A model generated the notes under the pieces. The model ran no database searches. It was not told where the DNA came from and worked only from the letters and a program-made list of their open reading frames with translations. Below, one piece after another: positions 6,517 through 14,171 of a stretch of DNA of 14,579 nucleotides. The translations under genes were made by a program, and so were the position numbers. Location of the stretch: the NCBI GenBank assembly GCA_964390645.1, contig CAYMLL010000201.1, positions 1-14,579 on the forward strand, written 5' to 3'. The first letter of the stretch is position 1; each line of letters opens with the position of its first letter. The stretch is from CAYMLL01 sp964390645. Lineage in GTDB: Bacteria > Planctomycetota > UBA8108.

Positions 6517-8394
6517 ATGAAGTGTTCGATGACAAGCTTCTCGGTGCGTGGCGTTGCCTGTCTGCTCGGGCTTCTCGGTGCGACGTCGCTCGGCTCGATC
6601 GGGACGGCGCAGGAAGATGCGAAGAAGGATGGCCCGGATCCGATCGTCATCCGGCGATTCGGCGGCAAGCTGACGATCCCCGACGTGCCGCGTGACCAGG
6701 TGATCGGCTTCGCCCTCTACACGGTCGAGAACCGCGTGCTGAAGATGAGCGCACAGCTCTACCCTCTGCGTGACGGTGAAGCTGACACGGTCGATCTGGA
6801 GGTGAAGCGCGACGGCAAGTGGCACCGCTTGCTCTCGGCGAAGGTTGACCCCGAGGGCTGGCTTGCCGGGTTTCGCATCGAGGGCTGGGACTCGACGAAG
6901 AGCCATCCCTACCGGGTGACGCATGCCGCAGGCGCGAAGTTCGAGGGAATCATCCGTCGCGACCCCGTCGACAAGGACGAGATCGTCGTCGCCGCGTTCA
7001 CGGGCAACTCGAATCGGGACCGGCGGCCGCGTGAGGACATCATCCGCAACGTCCGCGTCCAGGATCCGGACCTGCTCTTCTTCTCGGGAGACCAGAGCTA
7101 CGACCATCGCAGGCATACCGCCGCATGGCTGCTCTTCGGGCGGCAGTTCGGTGATATTGTCAAGGACCGTCCTACGATCGCCATCCCGGACGATCATGAC
7201 GTGGGTCAGGGCAACCTCTGGGGAGAAGGGGGCAAGGCCTCGAAGCTGCGCGGCGGCGCCGACGGCGGCTACACGATGCCGGCGGCCTACGTCAATCTGG
7301 TGCAGCGAGCCCAGACGAGCCATCTTCCCGATCCTTACGATCCGACACCGATCGACCAGGGTATCACCGTCTACTACACGTCGCTGAACGTCGGCGGTGT
7401 CGACTTCGCGATCATCGAGGATCGCAAGTGGAAGACAGGGCCAGCGGGAATCATCCCGAGGCAGGGACCGCGTCCCGACCACATCAACGACCCGAGCTAC
7501 GATCGCGCCTCGGTGGACGTGCCCCAGGCGAGACTCCTCGGCAAGCGTCAGCTGGAGTTTCTTCGGCAGTGGGCCCAGGACTGGGGCGGGGTGTCGATGA
7601 AGGCCGTGCTGTCGCAGACGGTCTTCGCCGGTGGCGCGCACATCCACGGCCGGCACAACTCGCGACTGCTCGCGGACCTCGACTCGAACGGGTGGCCTCA
7701 GTCCGGGCGGGCGCGTGCGCTGCGTGAGATCCGGCGCGGCTTCGCCACGCACATCGCGGGCGATCAGCATCTCGCCACGATCATCCACCACGGCGTCAAC
7801 GCCTGGGAGGATTCGGGGTGGTCGTTCTGTGTGCCTTCGATCGTCAACTTCTACGGCCGCTGGTGGTGGCCTCTCGAGGATCCGATGAACCGGGATCCCA
7901 GGAGCCCGCTGCCGTTCACGGGCCGCTTCTACGACGGGCTCGGCAACAAGCTGACGATGCGGGCGTACGCCAACCCGACGAAGTCGAACTTCAACGCGGC
8001 GGGCCACGCGATCGTGCGCTTCAAGAAGTCGAATCGCTCGATCACGTTCGAGTGCTGGCCCCGGCATGTCGACGTGTCGAGACCCGACGCGAAGCAGTTT
8101 CCCGGCTGGCCGATCACGATCCGGCAGGAGGACAACTACGGTCGTGCTCCGATCGCGCACCTGCCCGAGATCCGGGTCGAGGGCGCGGAGGATCCGGTGG
8201 TCCAGATCATCGACGAGTTCGACGGCGAGGTCGTCTACACGCTCCGGATCCGCGGAGCCGGATTCCGACCGAAGGTCTTTCGTGAAGGCAGCTACACGGT
8301 GAAGGTCCGGAAGGGTGACCGGGAGAGGATCCTTCGCGGTGTCCGGTCGCTTGGCGAGAAGGAACCGAAGTCCGTGTTGAGAGTGACGTTCTGA
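6517..8394 (+). CDS. PhoD-like exported metallophosphoesterase
   Basis: A 625-aa alkaline-phosphatase-D-type phosphoesterase that hydrolyses phosphate mono- or diesters with a dinuclear metal centre outside the cytoplasm. Residues 1-32 are a signal peptide (core VACLLGLLGATSLGSIG, cleavage near TAQ-ED). A beta-rich N-domain spans about 40-155. The metallophosphatase core has PDLLFFSGDQSYDH (G191-H197), IAIPDDHDVGQGNLWG (D225-D228), GGAHIHGRH (372-380) and THIAGDQHL (412-419), which supply the Asp/His metal ligands. A WWWPLEDPMNRDP loop follows near residue 450, and a C-terminal beta domain of about 80 residues (VVYTLRIRGAGFRPKVF) ends the protein. Planctomycetes carry many such PhoD relatives; the substrate is unknown. 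The next gene starts 14 nt downstream, indicating one transcript. It is divergent from the dikinase. Confidence 0.9.
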   Translation: MKCSMTSFSVRGVACLLGLLGATSLGSIGTAQEDAKKDGPDPIVIRRFGGKLTIPDVPRDQVIGFALYTVENRVLKMSAQLYPLRDGEADTVDLEVKRDGKWHRLLSAKVDPEGWLAGFRIEGWDSTKSHPYRVTHAAGAKFEGIIRRDPVDKDEIVVAAFTGNSNRDRRPREDIIRNVRVQDPDLLFFSGDQSYDHRRHTAAWLLFGRQFGDIVKDRPTIAIPDDHDVGQGNLWGEGGKASKLRGGADGGYTMPAAYVNLVQRAQTSHLPDPYDPTPIDQGITVYYTSLNVGGVDFAIIEDRKWKTGPAGIIPRQGPRPDHINDPSYDRASVDVPQARLLGKRQLEFLRQWAQDWGGVSMKAVLSQTVFAGGAHIHGRHNSRLLADLDSNGWPQSGRARALREIRRGFATHIAGDQHLATIIHHGVNAWEDSGWSFCVPSIVNFYGRWWWPLEDPMNRDPRSPLPFTGRFYDGLGNKLTMRAYANPTKSNFNAAGHAIVRFKKSNRSITFECWPRHVDVSRPDAKQFPGWPITIRQEDNYGRAPIAHLPEIRVEGAEDPVVQIIDEFDGEVVYTLRIRGAGFRPKVFREGSYTVKVRKGDRERILRGVRSLGEKEPKSVLRVTF

Positions 8395-8408
8395 AGGGAG
8401 TTCAATCG

Positions 8409-9692
8409 ATGCAGCAGAACCGCAATGCCACTGACGGGGGGCTGTCCCGGCGCTCGTTTCTTCGCGCCACCTCGGCTCTCGCGGGAGCGGCGACGCTGTC
8501 GGGTGCGTCATCTACCGGCGTTCACGCGGCGGGGAAGGGCGAGATTCGCTTCGCTCTGGTGGGCTGCGGCAAGCGCGGCACGGGAGCGGCGGAGCAGATC
8601 ATGAAATCGGACGCCTTCGAGGATCAAGTGGAGAGCAGCCATGCGAGGCTGATGAAGCGGCAGCGCGAGAAGGTCGACGTTCCGAAGGAGCGGCGCTTCT
8701 ACGGCTTCGATGCGTTCAAGAAGGCCATCGACAGCGGTGTGGATCTCGTTGTTCTGGCGACGTCTCCCGGCTTCCGTCCTCCACACCTCGCGTACGCCGT
8801 CGAGAAGAAGAAGCACGTGTTCATGGAGAAGCCCGTTGCTGTCGACGGGGTCGGCGTGCGGTCGGTCCTCGAGTCGACGGCGCTCGCCAAGAAGAACAAC
8901 ACGACGCTCGCGGTCGGCCTGCAACGTCGTCACCAGCCGAACTACATCGAGACGATCAAGCGTCTTCAGGACGGTGCGATCGGCGACATCCTCTACGCGC
9001 GAGCGTTCTGGAACGGGGGTGGCGTGTGGACTCGTCCCCGCAAGGAAGGGATGACGGAGATGGAGTACCAGATGCGCAACTGGTACTACTTCGTCTGGCT
9101 CTGTGGCGATCACATCGTCGAGCAGCACATTCACAATCTCGACGTCATCAACTGGCTGAAGGGAGCGTATCCGGTCAAGGCGAACGGACAGGGTGGGCGA
9201 CAGGTGCGTACGAGCAAGGAGCACGGCGAGATTTTCGACCACCACTTCGTCGAGTTCGAGTACGCCGACGGATCGCGGCTTTACAGCCAGTGCCGCCACA
9301 TCAAGGGATGTACGCGGAACATTTCGGAGCACGCCTACGGATCCAAGGGCAGCGCCACTATCAGTCGTGCGCTGATTCAGAGCGGCGCGTCGGCGTGGAA
9401 GTTCAAGGGGCGCAAGGTCAGCGGCCACCAGCAGGAGCAGCTGGATCTGGTGGACGCTCTCGTCCAGGGCGAGGTCTACAACGAGGGTGAGTACGGCGCG
9501 ATGAGCTCCATGACCGCGATTCTCGGACGCCTCGCGACCTACTGCGGCAAGGAGGTGTCGTTGCAGGCTGCTCTCGCCTCGCCGCTTGCGACCATGCCGA
9601 AGGAGCTCGCGTGGGACGCACTGCCGCCGGCGGTGCCCGGGCCGGACGGTCACTACGCGATTCCGGTTCCGGGAAGGACCAGGGTCGTCTGA
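8409..9692 (+). CDS. Tat-exported Gfo/Idh/MocA oxidoreductase 1
   Basis: A 427-aa NAD(P)-dependent sugar/polyol-type oxidoreductase. The ATG follows AAGGGAG by 8 nt and lies 14 nt after the phosphatase, so the two are likely co-transcribed. The Tat signal is SRRSFLRATSALAGAATLSG (twin Arg 14-15). The Rossmann part starts at IRFALVGCGKRGTGAAEQ (G52-G59), with ATSPGFRPPH at 117-126 and EKPVAVD at 140-146. The C-terminal alpha/beta domain carries CGDHIVEQHIHNLDVINW (232-249), the usual place for the catalytic His/Asp. Oddity: after AEQIMKS the chain goes straight to DAFEDQVESSHARL. Relatives normally have about 10-12 more residues there, a strand like VKLVAMAD, so the second Rossmann strand seems missing in frame. 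Substrate unknown. The export signal suggests periplasmic use with a tightly bound cofactor. Confidence 0.9.
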   Translation: MQQNRNATDGGLSRRSFLRATSALAGAATLSGASSTGVHAAGKGEIRFALVGCGKRGTGAAEQIMKSDAFEDQVESSHARLMKRQREKVDVPKERRFYGFDAFKKAIDSGVDLVVLATSPGFRPPHLAYAVEKKKHVFMEKPVAVDGVGVRSVLESTALAKKNNTTLAVGLQRRHQPNYIETIKRLQDGAIGDILYARAFWNGGGVWTRPRKEGMTEMEYQMRNWYYFVWLCGDHIVEQHIHNLDVINWLKGAYPVKANGQGGRQVRTSKEHGEIFDHHFVEFEYADGSRLYSQCRHIKGCTRNISEHAYGSKGSATISRALIQSGASAWKFKGRKVSGHQQEQLDLVDALVQGEVYNEGEYGAMSSMTAILGRLATYCGKEVSLQAALASPLATMPKELAWDALPPAVPGPDGHYAIPVPGRTRVV

Positions 9693-9738
9693 TTCGAGGA
9701 CGGCTCACATCCGGCTCTCGACGAGGACCAACGGATCC

Positions 9739-9840
9739 TACCGGGGGCTGCTTCTCGGTTCGGGGCTCTCGCTTGCGGTGCTGTCTCCGTTGTCGACGAG
9801 TGTCGGGGCAAGGGCCATCGCCGACTTGGTGACCGACTGA
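9739..9840 (+). pseudogene. Signal-peptide-like fragment without a start codon
   Basis: The frame reads YRGLLLGSGLSLAVLSPLST, then SVGARA and IADLVTD, then a stop. A basic residue, a hydrophobic core and an Ala-x-Ala-like end make it look like a Sec signal. GAGGA stands at 9724-9728, about where a ribosome site would be, but no ATG, GTG or TTG begins the segment. No recognisable continuation is found in any frame downstream. It may be a dead gene start or chance. Confidence 0.25.
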
Positions 9841-10156
9841 CCGCTGGACGTCGAGCAGGCTGGCTCGGCTCGGCGGATGGACGGTTCTCGGGACGGCGAC
9901 GACGCATCCGAACGCCTCGAACGGCCAGCCGGGCGGGGAGCTCCGGACGGTTCGACGCTGGACCTCCGATCGGGAGAGGGCCGTGGCGGTCGTCGGCTGC
10001 CTCCGGAAGATCGACCCGAACGGTGAAGGGGCGACGGGGCGCGTCATTCACAGCGGCGACGATGTCCACCGGGCAGCAGCAGAGAACGGTGATGGGATTC
10101 ATGCCCGTTGGCAGGCAGAATGATGACGGTTCGACGACCGGAGCGAGGAGCCTGCG

Positions 10157-10288
10157 ATGAGTCGCCTGCCGGCAAGCCTGCTCGTCACGCCGTGCGTGAG
10201 CCCTGCGAGGGTGCGCGCGGAGGACTCCGTCTACCCGGGCAGGACTCGGGCCTGCCCGATTCGACGGGCGGCGGCTCGCCGGCGATGA
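10157..10288 (+). CDS. Possible short or frameshifted secreted protein
   Basis: A 43-codon frame starting at ATG 10157, with AGGAG 8 nt upstream. Its first 22 residues (MSRLPASLLVTPCVSPARVR) resemble a signal peptide ending in AED, but the rest (RACPIRRAAARRR) looks like out-of-frame sequence. In another frame nearby the reading is QDSGLPDSTGGGSPAMMAVP, then GLDLIVVGDDTGIRGWNG, which looks more protein-like and could be the original continuation after a frameshift. Function unknown. It may be a decayed gene or chance. Confidence 0.25.
   Translation: MSRLPASLLVTPCVSPARVRAEDSVYPGRTRACPIRRAAARRR
10236..10258. other. Strong GC-rich hairpin
   Basis: CGGGCAGG and CCTGCCCG form a perfect 8-bp stem around a 7-nt loop, 200 bp before the gene at 10459. 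No T-run follows. It could be a transcription stop or a folded leader, or the stem could have arisen inside a decayed gene. Confidence 0.4.
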
Positions 10289-10370
10289 TGGCCGTGCCGG
10301 GCCTCGATCTGATCGTCGTCGGAGACGATACCGGGATCCGCGGATGGAACGGGTGCACGGGCCTCTCGGT

Positions 10371-10384
10371 CCCCCCCCGCCCCC
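10371..10384. repeat. C8-G-C5 near-homopolymer tract
   Basis: Eight Cs, one G and five Cs lie 75 nt before the GTG start at 10459, possibly within the promoter region. Such a tract can change length by slippage and is also error-prone in sequencing. Confidence 0.6.
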
Positions 10385-10458
10385 GCGGTGGATGACCTTT
10401 TCCGGTCGACCGAGCAGGGTCGGCCCCCATCGGCAGAGGCACCGCAGGAGAGACAGCC

Positions 10459-11745
10459 GTGAACGAGTCCATCGATCGCAGGAGCTTTCTCGGCGGCGCT
10501 GCCGCCGGCTTGACGGCGACGACACTGGCGGGTCTGGGACCGGCGAGCGCCTGCGGGGCCGGGGAGCGGGTCCACGTCGCGATCGTCGGCACGAACGGTC
10601 GCGGTCGCGCGCTCGCGAAGGGCTTCGGCGGGCTGAAGGAGGTGCGAGTCGTGTACGTCTGCGACGTGGACGCGCGCGCCATCGACAAGGGGAAGAAGGC
10701 GGTTGTCGACGTCGGCGAGCCGGCGCCCGAGGGCGTCAAGGACTTCCGGCGGACACTCGACGACAAGTCCGTCGACGCGCTCGTCGTGGCGACCCCGAAC
10801 CACTGGCACGCTCCGGCCTCGATTCTCGCCTGTGCGGCCGGCAAGCACGTCTACGTCGAGAAGCCGTGCAGCCACAATGCGAGAGAGGGCGAGCTGCTGG
10901 TCGAGGCCGCGCGGAAGCATCGTCGTGTCGTCCAGATGGGGAATCAGCGACGTACGTGGGAGAAGATCGTCGAGGCGATCGAGCGGGTGCGGTCCGGCGT
11001 TCTGGGGCGCACGTACTACTCGACGAACTGGTACGCCAACTCTCGTGGCTCGATCGGTCGCGGCTCGACGGCCGCGGTCCCGGGATGGCTCGACTTCGAT
11101 CTCTGGCAGGGTCCGGCGGCGCGACGGGATTTCGTCGGCAACCTCGTGCACTACAACTGGCACTGGCGCTGGCACTGGGGCAACGGGGAGATCGGCAACA
11201 ACGGCGTCCACGGCCTCGACCTCTGCCGCTGGGGGCTGGAGGTCGACTATCCGATCCGTGTCACGAGCGGGGGCGGTCGATACCGTTTCGACGACGACCA
11301 GGAGACCCCGGATACGCAGGTCGCTACCTTCGAGTTCGAGGGCGGCAAGGCGATCAAGTTCGAGGGCATGAGCTGCAACCGCCACGGGCTCGGGGGCGGA
11401 GGCTTCGGCGTCTCGTTCCACGGGGAGAAGGGGACGCTGGTGATTCAGGGCTCCGGCTACCGGATTCACGACGCGAGCGACAAGCTCATCGAGGAGGTGG
11501 AGGGGCCTCGCGACGACCGCCTCCACTACCGCAACTTCCTCGAGTGCATCTCGTCGGGTGAGCGACCGGCCTCGGACATCGAGGGTGGGCACAGGAGCAC
11601 GCTCCTCTGCCACCTCGGCAACATCGCGCAACGCACCGGACGGTCGCTCACCTGCGACGCGAAGAGCGGTCGCATCCTGGAGGACCCGGGCGCCATGAAG
11701 CTGTGGAGTCGTGAGTACGCGAAGGGGTGGGAGCCGAAGGTCTGA
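10459..11745 (+). CDS. Tat-exported Gfo/Idh/MocA oxidoreductase 2
   Basis: A 428-aa NAD(P)-dependent oxidoreductase of the secreted planctomycete type. It starts with GTG, 6-7 nt after AGGAGAG. The Tat signal is DRRSFLGGAAAGLTATTLAG (twin Arg 7-8). The Rossmann motif VAIVGTNGRGRA (40-51) is followed by a complete second strand, VRVVYVCDVDA, unlike oxidoreductase 1. TPNHWHAP (112-119) and VEKPCSHN (133-140) complete the cofactor site. The C-terminal domain has GNQRRTWEKI, WLDFDLWQGPAARRDF, HYNWHWRWHWGNGEIGNNGV and HGLDLCRWGLEVDYP (H251, D254), typical of this subfamily. The substrate is probably a sugar or inositol-like alcohol, not determinable here. It is only distantly like oxidoreductase 1, so a recent duplication is unlikely. 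The M23 gene follows after 90 nt with a possible terminator between. Confidence 0.93.
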   Translation: MNESIDRRSFLGGAAAGLTATTLAGLGPASACGAGERVHVAIVGTNGRGRALAKGFGGLKEVRVVYVCDVDARAIDKGKKAVVDVGEPAPEGVKDFRRTLDDKSVDALVVATPNHWHAPASILACAAGKHVYVEKPCSHNAREGELLVEAARKHRRVVQMGNQRRTWEKIVEAIERVRSGVLGRTYYSTNWYANSRGSIGRGSTAAVPGWLDFDLWQGPAARRDFVGNLVHYNWHWRWHWGNGEIGNNGVHGLDLCRWGLEVDYPIRVTSGGGRYRFDDDQETPDTQVATFEFEGGKAIKFEGMSCNRHGLGGGGFGVSFHGEKGTLVIQGSGYRIHDASDKLIEEVEGPRDDRLHYRNFLECISSGERPASDIEGGHRSTLLCHLGNIAQRTGRSLTCDAKSGRILEDPGAMKLWSREYAKGWEPKV

Positions 11746-11796
11746 GCCGCAGGCCCCGGAGCCCCTTGTGACTGTCTCTGCGAGATGGGCAACCGA

Positions 11797-11833
11797 GCTC
11801 AGCTCACTGAGCGCCTCGCTGTTTCTTCCCTCT
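11797..11833 (+). terminator. Possible terminator after oxidoreductase 2
   Basis: GCTCAG-CTCA-CTGAGC is a 6-bp stem with a 4-nt loop, 51 nt after the stop of oxidoreductase 2, followed by a T-rich stretch (CTGTTTCTTCCCTCT). The arms are short, so termination may be partial and allow readthrough into the M23 gene. Confidence 0.4.
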
Positions 11834-11835
11834 GA

Positions 11836-13260
11836 ATGAGTGCGAGTCGAGATCTCTCCATGGCTCCGATCCGGCCGGCTTTTCGCACCGTCGACCTCGA
11901 CGTCGGCGAGTCCTCTGTGGTCGAGCTCGAAGGCTGCCGCACCGTCGCGTTGAAGCTGGTGTCCGTTCACGAGCGTCGCGACCCCGTTCTGAACGCCGTT
12001 CGAGATGCTCGCGCGCGCGTTCTCGTCGACGGTCGCGATGTGACGATTCGCTCCGGCCTCTACCATCTTCCCGTCGACACCGGCTCCGTGCGGATCGACT
12101 GTCCGATCACCGGGGGGCTGACGTCGAACACCCACATGGATCACTGGGCGCTCGAGAAGGACGCTCGACTGAGGATCTGGCGGGTGGGGTCGGCGCTGAT
12201 CGATCCGCACGGTTTCGTCTACCCGGTCGACCAGCGCTGGTTCGCGACACTGACCTGGATCGACAACGAGCCGGTGAGCGTGCCGTCGTTCGGGGGCAAG
12301 ATCTACTACCATGCCGGCGTCGATCTCGGTGGCTGCGAGGGGCTGGTCGACGTGCTCGCGGCGACGGACGGGCTCGTCGTGTCGGCGCGCGGCAAGAGCG
12401 CGGGGACCCTCGACGGCTCTGCGGTCCAGCCGCGCCATGACGTCGTCTATCTGCTCGACGAGCGTGGCTGGTACTATCGCTACAGCCACTTCGAGTCGAT
12501 CGACGTGGCGGTACAGCCGGGTCGTCGGGTCGCGAAGGGGCAGAAGCTCGGGATCATCGGCAAGGAGGGCGGCAGCGGAGGCTGGACGCATCTCCACTTC
12601 GAGATCAAGTCGCGACAGCCGTCCGGTCGCTGGGGGACGCAGGCTGCGTACGGGTTCCTCTGGGAGGCGTACCTCCGTCGGCGCGAGCCGGAGCTCCTCG
12701 CCGTGGCGAGGCCGCATCACCTCGCTCGCACCGGTGATCCCGTCTGGCTCGATGGCTCGCTGTCCTGGAGCGTCGACGGGGACATCGCGAGCTACGTATG
12801 GCGTCTCTCCGATGGCACCACGGACTCCGGCGCGCGGGTGGAGCATGTCTACGAGCGGCCCGGAACTTACAGCGAGGTGCTCGAGGTTCGCGACCGTCGC
12901 GGTCGTGTTGACCGAGACTTCGCCACGGTACGAGTCGTCCATCGCGGCAAGCCGGATCCCTGGCCGGCCTACATCCACGCGACGTACTCGCCGACCTTCG
13001 GCGTCCGTGCCGGCGACCCGGTCATCTTCAAGGTGCGTTCTTTTCGCACCCAGCCGAGCCGGGAGACGTGGGACTTCGGCGACGGGAGCCCGAAGGTCGA
13101 CGTGCGCTCCGACGGCGGATCGCCGCAGCACCGCAAGGACGGCTACGCAGTCACGGAGCACCGGTTCGCGAGGCCGGGAAAGTACATCGTCTCCGTCGAG
13201 CACGTCGATACGAACGATCACGTCGCGATGACGCACCTGCACGTCGTCGTCGGCGACTGA
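11836..13260 (+). CDS. M23 (LytM) family metallopeptidase with two PKD domains
   Basis: A 474-aa zinc endopeptidase-like protein, expected to cut peptidoglycan cross-links or another extracellular peptide. Residues 15-145 are an uncharacterised N-domain. The M23 core has YYHAGVDLGG (H159, D163), YRYSHFES (H218) and GGWTHLHFEI (H252, H254), so the usual zinc and catalytic residues are all present. Two PKD beta domains follow: about 293-370 (YVWRLSDGTT ... HVYERPGTYSEVLEV) and about 380-474 (ETWDFGDGSP ... HRFARPGKYIVSVEH). Oddity: no signal peptide or membrane segment is visible, and a TGA sits directly before ATG 11836, so an N-terminal extension in this frame is impossible. There is no clear Shine-Dalgarno; Met9 (11860) is an alternative start. 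Export by another route, or a cytoplasmic role, remains open. Confidence 0.9.
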   Translation: MSASRDLSMAPIRPAFRTVDLDVGESSVVELEGCRTVALKLVSVHERRDPVLNAVRDARARVLVDGRDVTIRSGLYHLPVDTGSVRIDCPITGGLTSNTHMDHWALEKDARLRIWRVGSALIDPHGFVYPVDQRWFATLTWIDNEPVSVPSFGGKIYYHAGVDLGGCEGLVDVLAATDGLVVSARGKSAGTLDGSAVQPRHDVVYLLDERGWYYRYSHFESIDVAVQPGRRVAKGQKLGIIGKEGGSGGWTHLHFEIKSRQPSGRWGTQAAYGFLWEAYLRRREPELLAVARPHHLARTGDPVWLDGSLSWSVDGDIASYVWRLSDGTTDSGARVEHVYERPGTYSEVLEVRDRRGRVDRDFATVRVVHRGKPDPWPAYIHATYSPTFGVRAGDPVIFKVRSFRTQPSRETWDFGDGSPKVDVRSDGGSPQHRKDGYAVTEHRFARPGKYIVSVEHVDTNDHVAMTHLHVVVGD

Positions 13261-13278
13261 CTCGCTCGGCGGGTAACG

Positions 13279-14058
13279 CTAGCCGGCGGTTCGTTCGCGG
13301 AGCCCTCTGAGACCAGCAGCGAGCGCGTCCTTGTAGATGTAGAGATCGCCCGAGTAGGCGATGGCCCGGAAGCCGCGTTCGATGAGGCTGACGCCTTCCT
13401 CTACGCTCATCGCCATGTAGCCGGCGGCCTTTCCGTTCTTCCTGGCGACCTCGGCGATGCGGTCGAGGGCGCCGAGAAACGTCGGGTGATCGAACTGGCC
13501 GGGGATTCCGAGCGACGTGGTCAGGTCGCTCTGGCCGACCCAGAGGACATCGATTCCGTCGAGGGCGCCGATCTCCTCGACGTTGTCGAGTCCCTTCGCG
13601 GTCTCGATCTGCGCGATGACGAGCCGCTCGCGGTTGGCGCTCTGCTGCTTCTCGACGAGCCGGCCGCCCTCGTAGTCGTCGTGAGAGATGCCCATCGCCG
13701 TGCCGCGTCGTCCCTCGGGCGGGTAGCGGGTCGAGTCGACGATGGTCCGTGCTTGCTCGAGTGTCTCGACCATCGGGATCATGATCCCCATCGCTCCCAT
13801 GTCGAGCACGCGTGCAAGGAACTGGTAGTCGGCGGCGGGTACGCGAACGAGGGGCACAATGTCCTCCGAACGCGTCGTCGCCAGTAGCGTGCGGACGCGT
13901 TCGATGCTCCAGCCCGTGTGCTCCATGTCGAAGATCATGAACTCGGCTCCGGCGCTCGCGGCGATGCGACCGAGGCCGGTGGTGTCGAACTCGAAGGCGA
14001 AGGTGCCGAAGCTGACCTCTGCGGCGAGGAGCTTGCGTTTGACCGGGTTGTCTCGCAT
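13279..14058 (-). CDS. HpcH/HpaI family class II aldolase
   Basis: A 259-aa cytoplasmic metal-dependent aldolase that splits 2-keto-3-deoxy acids or related hydroxy-keto acids into pyruvate and an aldehyde. I start at ATG 14058 because family similarity begins at NPVKRKLLAAEVSFGTFAFE; a longer in-frame GTG start at 14109 would add 17 residues of no family character. Motifs are FDMEHTG (H47, catalytic base), PLVRVP (R72), MVETLEQAR (97-104), GISHDDYEGG (123-132), AQIETAKGLDNVEEI (E152, metal) and VLWVGQSDLTTSLG (D178, metal). The TAG stop is 18 nt from the convergent M23 stop. The M81-like gene is upstream on the same strand, so the two may be co-transcribed. No good ribosome site is seen. The substrate cannot be read from sequence. 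Confidence 0.9.
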   Translation of the reverse strand: MRDNPVKRKLLAAEVSFGTFAFEFDTTGLGRIAASAGAEFMIFDMEHTGWSIERVRTLLATTRSEDIVPLVRVPAADYQFLARVLDMGAMGIMIPMVETLEQARTIVDSTRYPPEGRRGTAMGISHDDYEGGRLVEKQQSANRERLVIAQIETAKGLDNVEEIGALDGIDVLWVGQSDLTTSLGIPGQFDHPTFLGALDRIAEVARKNGKAAGYMAMSVEEGVSLIERGFRAIAYSGDLYIYKDALAAGLRGLRERTAG

Positions 14059-14107
14059 GGGGATGTCCGTCCGGTGGAGGGCTGGGAGTCGTGCGACTGC
14101 CGATTTC

Positions 14108-14124
14108 ACGGGACCACGTCCCGT
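14108..14124 (-). promoter_or_regulatory. Perfect palindrome upstream of the aldolase
   Basis: ACGGGAC and GTCCCGT form a 7-bp perfect inverted repeat around 3 nt, 49 nt before the preferred aldolase ATG and within the 113-nt gap after the M81-like gene. No T-run follows on the minus strand. An operator, an RNA-processing site or an intercistronic stem are all possible. Confidence 0.4.
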
Positions 14125-14171
14125 CGCGCAAGGGCAATCCGTGCGCGGTGATCGTCAGAATCCGGGGTTCG

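Larger units (their letters stand above)
9693..10458. other. Long intergenic stretch with degenerate coding-like pieces
   Basis: This is 766 bp between two oxidoreductase genes with no convincing gene. Open frames are short, and the long antisense frame is Arg/Pro/Ser-rich. Three things stand out: a signal-peptide-like segment without a start codon at 9739-9840, a 43-codon frame with a ribosome site at 10157, and a strong hairpin at 10236-10258. A C8-G-C5 run at 10371-10384 lies 75 nt before the next gene. Decayed secreted genes plus the promoter of the next gene explain it best, but this is inference. Confidence 0.5.

Noticed and set aside
6367..8511. Antisense open frame of 714 codons on the minus strand
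   Set aside because: It lies opposite the PhoD-like phosphatase, which has all metal-binding motifs, a signal peptide and a strong ribosome site. The antisense product has no recognisable domain.
9850..10187. Inverted copies of CGAGCAGGCT about 320 bp apart as ends of a mobile element
   Set aside because: Ten matching bases are plausible by chance in GC-rich DNA; there is no transposase and no target duplication.
10231..13242. Antisense open frame of 1003 codons on the minus strand
   Set aside because: It mirrors oxidoreductase 2 and the M23 gene, both with clear family motifs. Its Arg/Val/Asp-rich composition is the usual mirror image of GC-rich coding sequence.
13261..13278. Bidirectional terminator between the M23 and aldolase genes
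   Set aside because: Only 18 nt separate the stops, and I found no stem longer than 4 bp with reasonable spacing.
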